DNA from: CBDCPI01 sp965220245
Lineage (GTDB): Bacteria; Chloroflexota; Dehalococcoidia; Lucifugimonadales; UBA3495
Assembly: GCA_965220245.1 (NCBI GenBank)
Contig: CBDCPI010000013.1
Location: 372,001 to 436,000, forward strand
DNA: 64,000 nucleotides
Direction of reading: 5' to 3'
Positions 26,762-42,228 of this stretch are shown here, in pieces. The notes below the pieces were generated by a model. That model saw nothing but the letters and a program-made list of their open reading frames with translations, was not told the DNA's origin and made no database searches. The stretch's first letter is position 1. Every line of letters starts with the position of its first letter. Position numbers and translations under genes: made by a program.

Positions 26762-28414
26762 ATGGCCGACTGGTACGAAAAAACACCCATAGGCGCATTG
26801 GTAGACCGGGCTGCCCGCCTCTTCGGTCCCAAAGAGGCCCTCTCCTTCGGTGGCTGCCGGTGGACCTTCGCCCAGCTTAAAGAGGACGTGGACCGCACCG
26901 CCAAAGGGCTCATCGGCTTGGGTGTCCAACCGGGCGAAAAAGTGGCGTTGTGGATGCCCAACCGGCCGGAGTGGATTCACACCCTCTTTGCCGTAGCCCA
27001 GGTCGGGGCCGTCTTGGTGCCGGTCAACACCCGCTTCCGGACCGCCGACTTGGATTACGTCGTCCGCCAGTCCGACACCGCCACTCTAATCACCGTCGAC
27101 CGGTCGGGACCGGTGGACTACCTCAGCATGGTCCGGGAGTTGTGCCCCGAACTGGAAGACGGCGGGCTCGACAACCTGCGGCCCGAAAGGTTCCCCGAGC
27201 TAAAAAGAGTGATTGTAGCCGGAGACACCCGATACCCCGGGGTTACCGGTTGGGACCGGTTGATGGACGCTGGCGGTCAAGTGACGGAATCCGAGTTGGC
27301 GTCGCGCCACCGGTCGGTTGACCCGGACGGTCCGTCCCTCATTATGTACACCTCCGGCACCACCGGGTTTCCCAAGGGCGTGGTCCATTGCCACAACATC
27401 CAACGAAACGTCAGCGATGAAGCGAACCGGATGGGGATGACCTCGCGGGACGTTATCTTGATGTACCTGCCGCTGTTCCACGCCTTTGGCCTGTATGAAG
27501 GGCCGTTAATGTCCACCTTGACCGGGGCCAGGATGGTCCTGACCACCCTGTACCAACCCGCGGAAGCATTGAAGCTCATTAAACAAGAGCGAGTGACTGT
27601 TCTGCACGGGTTCGACACCCACTTCCACGGGTTGGTCTCTCATCCGGACTGCGAAGGGACCGACCGGAGCAGCCTGCGCACCGGCATTCTGGCGGTCGGC
27701 ATGGCCAGCAGCGAAGCGGTGGCCCGGCGGAGCCAGAACGCGCTTTGCCCCACCATCACCGGCTGGGGCATGACCGAGGTGGGAGTCGCCGCGTCAATGT
27801 CCTTCTTGGACTCATCCGAAGACGACCGCTGCGCCGGTTCCGGGTTCCCGCTGCCGGGTTACGAGTTCAAGGTCATCGACCCCGAGACGGGGAAGGACCT
27901 CCCAGCCGGAGCTATGGGTGAGTTGTGCGTGCGCACCTATGCCATGATGTTGGGGTACTACAAGAAGCCTGAAGAGACCGCCCTGGCAGTGGACGCCGAA
28001 GGGTGGCTGCACACCGGCGATGTCGCCAGCATCCGCGACGATGGGTTCGTCTACTTTACCGGCCGGTATAAAGAGTTGCTGAAGGTTGGCGGCGAGAACG
28101 TGGACCCGGTGGAGGTAGAAGCCTTCCTCTTGGACCATCCGGCAGTAAGCGAAGCCCAGATCATCGGGATTCCTGATGACCGGCTCGGCGAGGTAGCGTG
28201 CGCCTGCGTGATCTTGAAGGACGGGGAGGCGGAGGACCGGGAAGGCTTGTTGGAGTTCTGCCGGGGCAGGCTAGCTAGCTTCAAGCTGCCCCGTTACGTA
28301 CTGTTTATGTCCGAATACCCCATGACGCCCAGCGGCAAGGTGCAGAAGTTCCGGCTGCGAGAGTTGGCCCAAGAGGCGTTGAATTCACCAGTCACAAGTC
28401 CTGAGCGCGGCTGA
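26762..28414 (+). CDS. AMP-forming acyl-CoA synthetase
   Basis: A 550-residue ANL-superfamily ligase that activates a carboxylate as acyl-AMP then acyl-CoA. Core motifs: IMYTSGTTGFPKGVVHCH (P-loop), ITGWGMTEVGVAA, the hinge aspartate in LHTGDVASIRDDGFVYFTGRYKEL, and a C-terminal lysine in YPMTPSGKVQKFRLREL. Close to medium/long-chain acyl-CoA synthetases and FadD-like feruloyl-CoA synthetases. It begins 48 bases after the aldolase. The 3' end overlaps the convergent coxM-like gene by about 23 bases. Confidence 0.88.
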   Translation: MADWYEKTPIGALVDRAARLFGPKEALSFGGCRWTFAQLKEDVDRTAKGLIGLGVQPGEKVALWMPNRPEWIHTLFAVAQVGAVLVPVNTRFRTADLDYVVRQSDTATLITVDRSGPVDYLSMVRELCPELEDGGLDNLRPERFPELKRVIVAGDTRYPGVTGWDRLMDAGGQVTESELASRHRSVDPDGPSLIMYTSGTTGFPKGVVHCHNIQRNVSDEANRMGMTSRDVILMYLPLFHAFGLYEGPLMSTLTGARMVLTTLYQPAEALKLIKQERVTVLHGFDTHFHGLVSHPDCEGTDRSSLRTGILAVGMASSEAVARRSQNALCPTITGWGMTEVGVAASMSFLDSSEDDRCAGSGFPLPGYEFKVIDPETGKDLPAGAMGELCVRTYAMMLGYYKKPEETALAVDAEGWLHTGDVASIRDDGFVYFTGRYKELLKVGGENVDPVEVEAFLLDHPAVSEAQIIGIPDDRLGEVACACVILKDGEAEDREGLLEFCRGRLASFKLPRYVLFMSEYPMTPSGKVQKFRLRELAQEALNSPVTSPERG

Positions 28415-29264
28415 CCGCCCGTGTCAGGGCCCGGCCGGCCATCACCCGGGTGAGATGCTCCCGGTACTCGGCAGAACCGTGCAGGTCTTCCAAGCACTCA
28501 ATCCCGTTGGCCGCCCGTTGCGCCGCTCCCGCTAGACTCTCCGCCGTGGGTTCCCGGCCCGTCAAGTAACGCTCCGACGCCCGGGCGCGCACCGGTCTCG
28601 GTCCGGCGCCGGTAACCGCTATCCTAACCCGCCGGCACCGGCCCTGAGGGTCCAGGGAAACTAGGGCCGCTACCCCCACGATGGCAAAGTGGGAGGCTTT
28701 GTTGGCGAACTTCTGGTAGGAGCCGCCGGTATTCGGTGGCGATGCCGGGATAATAACCTCGGTGATCAGCTCGGAGTCTTCCAGCGCCGTGGCGAAAATG
28801 TCCACGAAGAAGCGGTCGGCGGGCACTCTTCGGCCCCGCCCCGAGCCGGACGTTCTAATGCGCGCATCCAGGGCCAAGACGACGGCGGTCAGGTCGGCGG
28901 CAGGGTCGGCATGGGCCAGAGAGCCGCCGATGGTCCCTTTGTTGCGTACTTGAAGGTCCGCTACTTGGGCAGCGGTTTCCCCGAGGATTGGAGCCCACTG
29001 CCGCACCACCGGAGAGGTCTCCAGTTCGTAGTAGGTCGTCATGGGGCCGATAGCCAAGCCGCCATCCTGCTCTCGAATGTAGGACAACCCATCGATACCG
29101 GCCAAGTCCACTACATGGGAGGGTTGGGACAACCTCAGCTTCATCACCGGTAGCAAGCTATGCCCACCAGCCAGCACCTTGGCGTCCCCAGGATAGCGCC
29201 TCAGGATCGCCAAGGCTTCTCGTAGGGTGGACGGGGCGTGGTATTCAAACGCTGCCGGTATCAT
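28392..29264 (-). CDS. FAD-binding subunit of xanthine/CO dehydrogenase family (CoxM-like)
   Basis: Medium subunit of a molybdenum hydroxylase, 290 residues. FAD-site motifs are AKVLAGGHSLLPVMKLRLS near residue 35 and TIGGSLAHADPAADL near 110. It passes electrons from the 2Fe-2S subunit to FAD. The small subunit gene lies 115 bases upstream on the same strand. The large molybdopterin subunit expected in this operon is absent from both sides within the window. The 3' end overlaps the convergent acyl-CoA ligase gene. Confidence 0.9.
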   Translation of the reverse strand: MIPAAFEYHAPSTLREALAILRRYPGDAKVLAGGHSLLPVMKLRLSQPSHVVDLAGIDGLSYIREQDGGLAIGPMTTYYELETSPVVRQWAPILGETAAQVADLQVRNKGTIGGSLAHADPAADLTAVVLALDARIRTSGSGRGRRVPADRFFVDIFATALEDSELITEVIIPASPPNTGGSYQKFANKASHFAIVGVAALVSLDPQGRCRRVRIAVTGAGPRPVRARASERYLTGREPTAESLAGAAQRAANGIECLEDLHGSAEYREHLTRVMAGRALTRAVSRAQDL

Positions 29265-29379
29265 GTTTCTTCCCTGCCGTTCTTTAGGAGGACTTCCAAA
29301 ATAGGTCGAAGCCTCAAGGGACCAGGCTCAAGGAATTGGCGAGCTGACGGTTTGACGTTGCTAGGCGGACCCGGTTGGG

Positions 29380-29859
29380 TTACCCGGGGGAGTTTTGCAG
29401 CTTCTCCGCAGCAGCTTGGGCTGCTTTGACGATGTTGTGGTAACCGGTGCAGCGGCACATGTTGCCCGCGATGCTCTGCCGGATTTCTTGCTCGGTGGGG
29501 GCTGGGTTGCGTTCGAGGGCTTGGTAAAGGGTCATTATCATGCCGGGGGTGCAAAAGCCGCATTGCAGCCCGTGCTGCTCCCAAAACGCCTCTTGCAAAG
29601 GATGGAGGGTTCCGCCTTGAGCCATTCCCTCTATGGTGGTAATGCTGGAGCCATTGGCTTGCACCGCCAACATGGTGCACGACTTAACCGCCAGCCCGTC
29701 CACCAAGACGGTGCAGGCCCCGCACTGGCTGGTGTCGCAGCCCACGTGGGTCCCGGTCAGTCCAAGGACATCCCGTAGAAAATGGACTAGCAACTGCCTT
29801 GCCTCGACAGTGTGCGTATAGCTGGTCCCGTTGGCGGTCACCGTGATGGAGTGGGGCAT
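29380..29859 (-). CDS. 2Fe-2S subunit of xanthine/CO dehydrogenase family (CoxS-like)
   Basis: Small iron-sulfur subunit, 159 residues. The plant-type cluster is GCDTSQCGACTVLVDG with a later cysteine; the second, all-helical cluster is CGFCTPGMIM and NMCRCTGYHNI. It moves electrons between the molybdenum site and FAD. The reading starts MPHSITVTANG. It is first in a two-gene unit with the CoxM-like gene. The C-terminal QNSPG tail is short. Confidence 0.92.
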   Translation of the reverse strand: MPHSITVTANGTSYTHTVEARQLLVHFLRDVLGLTGTHVGCDTSQCGACTVLVDGLAVKSCTMLAVQANGSSITTIEGMAQGGTLHPLQEAFWEQHGLQCGFCTPGMIMTLYQALERNPAPTEQEIRQSIAGNMCRCTGYHNIVKAAQAAAEKLQNSPG

Positions 29860-29936
29860 AGCATCACCTCCGAAGGCATGGTAGCCAGCCGGTCAAACCC
29901 TGTCAACCAGCGTTGCAGCCCGCCCAGGGTCTTTCT

Positions 29937-30130
29937 ATTCTCGGAAATGTCATTCTGAGCCGTAGGCGAAGAATCTAAAATCCTTCAGTAAGGACCTGGT
30001 CCGAGTACCGAAGAAAGAGAATGCAGTCAGGGATTTTAGACCCTTCGCTATGCTCAGAGTGACAGGGTGGCTCAGGGTGACAGGGTGACAGGGTGACAGG
30101 GTGGCTCAGGGTGACAATGAAAAGGCCCTA
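29937..30130. repeat. interspersed repeat with local tandem tract
   Basis: Begins TTCTCGGAAATGTCATTCTG and holds AGAATCTAAAATCC; a near reverse-complement copy lies at about 39640-39773. At 30054-30115 the unit CAGGGTGA is repeated several times. A lone GGACGATTGCAAAGTCAG end of the element found at 38639 occurs at 30143-30160. This fills the gap between coxS and the surface-protein gene. Confidence 0.7.
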
Positions 30131-30204
30131 GCAGCCCGCCTAGGACGATTGCAAAGTCAGTCAAGAATGGGTATAAAGCGGACTCTTCCGGCCCAATCCC
30201 CGCG

Positions 30205-37554
<7,350 letters not shown>

Positions 37555-37566
37555 GGTTGCAGCTAT

Positions 37567-38001
37567 TCACGCGCTCGAGGTCTCATCGTCGGCCCCGGTG
37601 ACGGTGAAGGTGACGGTTACTGTCTCGCCGCCGTTCAGGGCGTTGGTGTCTGGGTCTTCGTTGTCCAGAGTGTAGGTCCAGGCCCCGCCGTCGAGGACGG
37701 CCAGCGCGCCGTAGGTCCCGGCAAAGTCCTGGGCCTCGATGGCGGGGTTGTCGCCGTCGTCGGGGTCGGTGATGGAGAGGGCCCCGCTGGCCGTATCGTT
37801 GCCGGGGTCGTCCTCGGTAACCGCGCCCTCGGTGCCGCCGGAGAACTGGGAGCTGGAGACGTACCGCGCCGCGCCATACACCCCGGCGTCTGTCAAACTC
37901 ACCGCCCCCTGGGCCTCGGCGGGAAGCAGGGCCGTGCCGCCGGTGGAAGCCGACAGCAGGGCCAGCAACGCCAGGGCCAGGACGGAGGGGAGGGGGTATG
38001 C
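37567..38001 (-). pseudogene. VCBS-domain fragment preceding the surface protein
   Basis: About 145 residues: a signal-peptide-like run (SVLALALLALLSAS), then one VCBS unit (GTEGAVTEDDPGNDTASG, AGTYGALAVLDGG, TLDNEDPDTNALNGGETV). No clear ATG is seen; only TTG or CTG codons are available, and the stop is 13 bases before the giant gene's ATG. It could be a remnant of a larger paralogue or a truncated duplicate of its first part. It follows the marR stop immediately. Confidence 0.5.
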
Positions 38002-38013
38002 GGACAGGGCGCA

Positions 38014-38595
38014 CTAGAGGTTCAGTCCCGGGCTAGAGTCGAGGGGGGGTGGTGGTGGTGGATAGGGCGGGACGCGCTGCGCTTGGCGCAGCAGGGCGGC
38101 CGGCAGGTGCTGAATGCGGCCCTGGGACAGCGATTTGGCCCCCGGCGCATCGCCATATCTCCCTGCCTCCAGGTTTTCCCATACCTTCCGCATGACCTTC
38201 AGAAAGAGCCGCTTCTCCTCCTCGTCCAGCCCCATCGCGGCCAAGGGGTTGGCCTCCCGCAGGGACTCGCCGAGCCGGGACAGGAGGGCCAGCCCTTCAT
38301 CGGTCAGCGACAGCCGCACCACGCGCCGGTCGCTCTCATGGCGGATCCGCTGCATGAACCCCCGCTCGACCAGCACGGCCACGTGGCGGCTTATGGAGGC
38401 TTGGTCCATGGGAATCACCTGCACCAGCCCCATCACCGTGTGCATTTGGCCCCTGCCGCAGGTGTCGAGGATGGCAAACTGCACCGGAGCAATTCCATAG
38501 GCAGCAAACTTCTCCTCCGCCAGCTTGGACAAAACGGCGGTGAGCCCGGCGGCCAGATACCCCAAGCCGGGGAGTATTCCGTCTTCATCCATCAC
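38014..38595 (-). CDS. MarR family transcriptional regulator
   Basis: A 193-residue winged-helix regulator. The family part (about 1-145) has FAILDTCGRGQMHTVMGL, DQASISRHVAVLVERGF and RHESDRRVVRLSLTDEGLAL. The C-terminal tail is unusual: 45 residues, ending QRVPPYPPPPPPLDSSPG, rich in proline and not part of MarR. Its stop is just before the VCBS fragment and the giant surface gene on the same strand, so they may form one transcript and it may control the adhesin. Ligand unknown. Confidence 0.85.
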   Translation of the reverse strand: MMDEDGILPGLGYLAAGLTAVLSKLAEEKFAAYGIAPVQFAILDTCGRGQMHTVMGLVQVIPMDQASISRHVAVLVERGFMQRIRHESDRRVVRLSLTDEGLALLSRLGESLREANPLAAMGLDEEEKRLFLKVMRKVWENLEAGRYGDAPGAKSLSQGRIQHLPAALLRQAQRVPPYPPPPPPLDSSPGLNL

Positions 38596-38638
38596 GGGGC
38601 AGCCCTATCCATAACTCTACTTGTTAACGGTATGTAAT

Positions 38639-38792
38639 CAGGACGATTGCAAAGTCACCACCCCCACTGTCATTCTGAGCGAAGAATCTCAGCTACAGTG
38701 GCGCGACCCTTCGCTGCGCTCAGGGTGACCAGGGTGACCAAGAAAAGGGCCTGACTGACGAAAATAGCCGGACTGACTTTGCAATCGTCTAG
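38639..38792. mobile_element. MITE-like element, family B
   Basis: Terminal inverted repeats CAGGACGATTGCAAAGTCA and TGACTTTGCAATCGTCTAG (two mismatches). GTATGTAAT before and GTGTGTAAT after are an 8-of-9 flanking duplication. The core TGCAAAGTC is shared with family A. The inside holds repeat words such as CATTCTGAGCGAAGAATCTC and no gene. Confidence 0.75.
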
Positions 38793-38899
38793 GTGTGTAA
38801 TAGGCGACCTAACAAAAATGTAATAATTCGCAAAAACAAGCAATTCCGGGGCGAACAGGCAGGGAAATCGCGTCTTATATCGCTTGTCAAAGAAATTAT

Positions 38900-39780
38900 G
38901 CTATGACGTTCCGGTCCGCTGACACCGTCTTTCCGGCGAAAGCCGGAATCCAGAAACGCCAAGGAGAAGAAAGGTAACTCGCTGCGAACGACTCTGAATT
39001 TCGGCTCAAGGCCGGAATTGCTGATGGCTTTGTGAAAGCCACGTATGCGGATGAAAATGGTGACCAATCCCCAACCGTCACTCCCGCTTTCGCGGGAGTC
39101 TAGGATCTTACTAACCCTTCGACAAGCTCAGGACAGGCCAGTAGCGGTCCTTGTGCCTAGAATTTCTGGATTCCCGCGAAAGCGGGAATGACGAGTTGGG
39201 TATTTTCATGGTGATGACGGGGTTGGGCCGCGGACCGGGGCGCCGCAGGGCCTTTTCATTGTTACCCTGAGCATAGCGAAGGGTCTAAAGTCCTTGATTA
39301 CATTCCCTTTCTTTACGAAGAACCTGGTTCTTGCCGAAGGATTTTACTGATACGTGAATGATTACCTAAACCAGTCCTCGTCTTTCCGGCCTTGAGCCGG
39401 AATCCAGAAATTCTGAGGACAAAGAACGTAGCTGGCGGAGAACGGTCCTGGATTCCGGCCTTCGCCGGAACGACGGGGGAGATGATAGTTTAGGCTGTGT
39501 TGACATTTGCGATATGAGGCGGTCCGGTAATCCCCTCTCGTCATTCCCGCTTTCGCGGGAATCTAAAAACGCTATCAGCCAGTCAGGTTCTCTCCTGTTT
39601 GAGTTCCTGGATTCCCGCTTTCGCGGGAATGACAGGAAAATGTCAACAGAACCTAAAATCCCTGACTGCATTCTCTTTCTTCGGTACTCGGACCAGGTTC
39701 TTGCCGAAGGATTTTAGATTCTTCGCCTGCGGCTCAGAATGACATTTCCGAGAATGAATTTCCGAGAATGAAAAGCCCTA
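38900..39780. repeat. field of small palindromic repeats, no gene
   Basis: From 38596 to 39997 there is no credible gene. The stretch packs REP-like palindromes (GTCTTTCCGGCGAAAGCCGG type at 38928 and 39380; TCATTCCCGCTTTCGCGGGA type at 39080, 39540 and 39610), a half copy of the coding-repeat family near 39111, and two copies of the 29.94 kb interspersed repeat (about 39244-39350 and 39640-39773). Short frames here are formed by the repeats. Confidence 0.8.
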
Positions 39781-39997
39781 GGGGGCGCCGGCGGCCTGTT
39801 GATAGCGGCCTGTTGATATTGGAAACCCGCTCAGGTAGGCTGTGGTCATACTGCGGAGTGGCCGGGGCACTCCGTCCTGCCTAGCGGGACGGACGTCAAA
39901 CCTAGTCGCGGTCCTTTAATCCGGGTGTCGTGGGTCGGTTCCCACACGGCCCCACCACCCCGGCGGGCAGTCTACATATCTACGAAAGGAATTCGAC

Positions 39998-40840
39998 ATG
40001 AACTCAACCAGAAGACCCGTCGCCGTCGTGGTGGGGGCGACATCCAAGTGGCAGTCAGACGGCCGCAACACCCGGTTGGCCCACGGCAGGGCGCTCGACG
40101 ACAGCGAGTTGCCCGTCGGCGTGCGCTGGGGCGTAGGGGGAGCCATCTCTCTGAAGTTTGCTGAAAAGGGCTTCTTAACGGTGTTGACCACCCGCAATGC
40201 CGCCAACGCGGCTGCATTGGAGGAAGCGGTCCGGGAACAGGGCGGCGAAAGCATGATCGTCGAGCTGGACCTCGCGTCCCGCGACTCCATATCGAAAGCG
40301 TTCGCCCGGGTCCGGGAGGAGGCCGGCGATCCAAACGTCTTGGTCTATAACGCGGGCTACTTGGAGGGGCGCGACCTACCGCCGGAAAAAGAGCTGCTGG
40401 AACACATTCCCTTCGAAATGTTCGAAACCGCGCAGCACATCTCCAGCAGCGGACCCTTCTTGGTCGCCAAGGAGGTGTTGCCCGCCATGCGGGAACGAGG
40501 CGAGGGCTCTATTCTGATTTCCAATAACTCGTCGTCGTTGCGGGGGAAAAAGCGGTACACCGGACAGTCGCTATACTATCCGAGGGTGTTGATGCGGACG
40601 CTGGCGCAGGCCTTGACGGAGGAATATTCCGAGTACGGTGTGCATGTTGCCAATGTGGTGATCGACGGCACCATCGATTCTCCGGGCACCCGAGCCCTGC
40701 CGCGTGCCCAGCAACAGCCTGAATTGCTGATGAATCCGGTCAAGATCGCCGAGGCTTTCTATTACCTGCACACTCAGGACAAGTCCTGCTGGACCCACGA
40801 ACTCCAGTTGACTCCCTTTGCCACTAAGCCGAGCTTTTGA
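39998..40840 (+). CDS. short-chain dehydrogenase/reductase with atypical motifs
   Basis: An SDR-type Rossmann protein, 280 residues. AAAGGAA precedes the ATG. The first strand VAVVVGAT leads not to the usual glycine-rich turn but to about 25 extra residues (SDGRNTRLAHGRALDD region) before VGGAISLKFAEKG. Then come VLVYNAGYLEG (NAG motif) and SILISNNSSSLRG (catalytic-serine strand). At the active-site Tyr-xxx-Lys there is SLYYPRVLMRTLAQAL, so the Lys is not where it should be. It may bind cofactor differently or have lost reductase activity. The C-terminal part is normal for SDR. Confidence 0.75.
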   Translation: MNSTRRPVAVVVGATSKWQSDGRNTRLAHGRALDDSELPVGVRWGVGGAISLKFAEKGFLTVLTTRNAANAAALEEAVREQGGESMIVELDLASRDSISKAFARVREEAGDPNVLVYNAGYLEGRDLPPEKELLEHIPFEMFETAQHISSSGPFLVAKEVLPAMRERGEGSILISNNSSSLRGKKRYTGQSLYYPRVLMRTLAQALTEEYSEYGVHVANVVIDGTIDSPGTRALPRAQQQPELLMNPVKIAEAFYYLHTQDKSCWTHELQLTPFATKPSF

Positions 40841-40996
40841 GGCCCATTGCCCGGGGCTGCGGGTAACTTGAGTGAATGGGTAACTCGAATGAAGTGGAAG
40901 GAGTATTTGGATGAATGTCGGAATTCGGAATGATGATGGTCTTCTCCAGTTACGGCTGGGAAGACGGCTCGGACGGCCAGCTTCCGGTACTCCTTT

Positions 40997-41755
40997 TCAA
41001 CTGGCGGTTTTCGCGGGTTGATGCGCCAGAAGGAAGTCGCGCACCTGGTTTATCGTCTTGGCCTTGACGTCCTCTGACTCCTTCCAAGGGTATACCGTCA
41101 CCTCGGCTTTGGGCGCCAACGCCACCAGGTCCACGGCGGCCTCATACGAGTGCGATGGCGTGTCGTCCGGCATGACCAGCATCGGCGTCTGGCACGAGCG
41201 CGCGAAATCCCGGGACACGCTGTACATGAAGTCCGGCTGGACGCGGTAAAGGTTGTGCAGGTACTCTTCGACCATCTCCATCGTCAGGTCAGGCCGCCGG
41301 GAGCATAGCTCGGGACCCCAGACATCGCGGCCGGAGTCATACATGGCGTCCGGTGTTGCCGGTGCGTGCCCAACCGGCTGGCAGAGCACGGCGGCTACGA
41401 CGCGCTCGGGCGCCCGTTCAATGAGCTTGAGCGCGAAAGGGCCACCGATGCAGTAGCCCATGAAGAAGAACTCCCGTATGCCGAGGTGGTCCATCAACCC
41501 CAGTTGGTCGTCGGCGAAGGCTCCCCACGGGTCATTGGTCTGGACCGGCCCGCTGGACTCTCCGCCATTCGCGTTGCGCTGGTCCATCGTAATGCAGCGG
41601 AAGTCGTTCTTGAACTCCTCCATCGCGTTGAACACCTGTCTGGGCCAATTGTCGACCACGGAGTTCAAGCCCCCGCCGGGGGTCACCAGAAGCGGGAAAC
41701 CGGACCCAGTCTCCTCATAGTGGATGCGGACATCGCCTTTGGTATAAAACGGCAT
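40997..41755 (-). CDS. alpha/beta hydrolase with cysteine nucleophile
   Basis: A 252-residue alpha/beta-hydrolase. The oxyanion region is VTPGGGLNSVVDN, the nucleophile elbow FMGYCIGGPFA (Cys near residue 101 in place of Ser), and the acid/His region near LVMPDDTPSHSYEAA. Cysteine at the elbow is known in dienelactone hydrolases; ordinary esterases use serine. The protein may therefore act on lactones or epoxide-like substrates, or be inactive as esterase. Convergent with the SDR gene. Confidence 0.78.
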   Translation of the reverse strand: MPFYTKGDVRIHYEETGSGFPLLVTPGGGLNSVVDNWPRQVFNAMEEFKNDFRCITMDQRNANGGESSGPVQTNDPWGAFADDQLGLMDHLGIREFFFMGYCIGGPFALKLIERAPERVVAAVLCQPVGHAPATPDAMYDSGRDVWGPELCSRRPDLTMEMVEEYLHNLYRVQPDFMYSVSRDFARSCQTPMLVMPDDTPSHSYEAAVDLVALAPKAEVTVYPWKESEDVKAKTINQVRDFLLAHQPAKTAS

Positions 41756-42073
41756 TGCAGTTTCTCCTTCTTGACCCCAGTACCGGCGCCCCAGGCAATT
41801 GTAGCTTGGGAGACCGGGTTGTCAAGGCACCGGGTTGTCAAGGCACCGGAAGGTTGGATGCCCGTTGCGGTCCGGTTGGTCGTTTCTCTTTCTTTCATCG
41901 GTGCAGCGTCTGGCGGAGTGCGGCGCGGTGGATGCTCCGGGCTGCTGGCCGATGTACGGCCGGGACGCCGTGATCGGCTAGAACGGCGGCCTTTCCGCAA
42001 GCGGGATGTCGGCGGTCTGGGCCTCGTTGTGGAAGTAGCCGTTCTCCTCGGCCTTGGCTGGCCTGGGTTCAGA

Positions 42074-42108
42074 GCATCCACGTCGGGAGGGCGTCCCGTC
42101 GTGGATGC
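42074..42108. repeat. long hairpin in gene-poor gap
   Basis: GCATCCACGTCGGGA and TCCCGTCGTGGATGC pair over 15 bases with one mismatch and a 5-base loop (GGGCG). It sits in the gap 41756-42228, which holds no convincing gene. Confidence 0.6.
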
Positions 42109-42228
42109 AGTTAACGTGCAATAACAGCCCTTGGGCGCTGTACTCGCCCTGTAGTAGACGCGCCGCCGTATCTTGAGGCAAGGACACCCATGCAACTTTC
42201 CGGGCGGTGACTCCGGGCTCCGGCGGTG

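Noticed and set aside
38900..39650. Palindromes as a CRISPR array
   Set aside because: Spacing is irregular, orientation mixed and several different repeat families are present.
41366..42124. 252-codon plus-strand frame opposite the hydrolase
   Set aside because: Overlaps the alpha/beta hydrolase antisense and has no family features.
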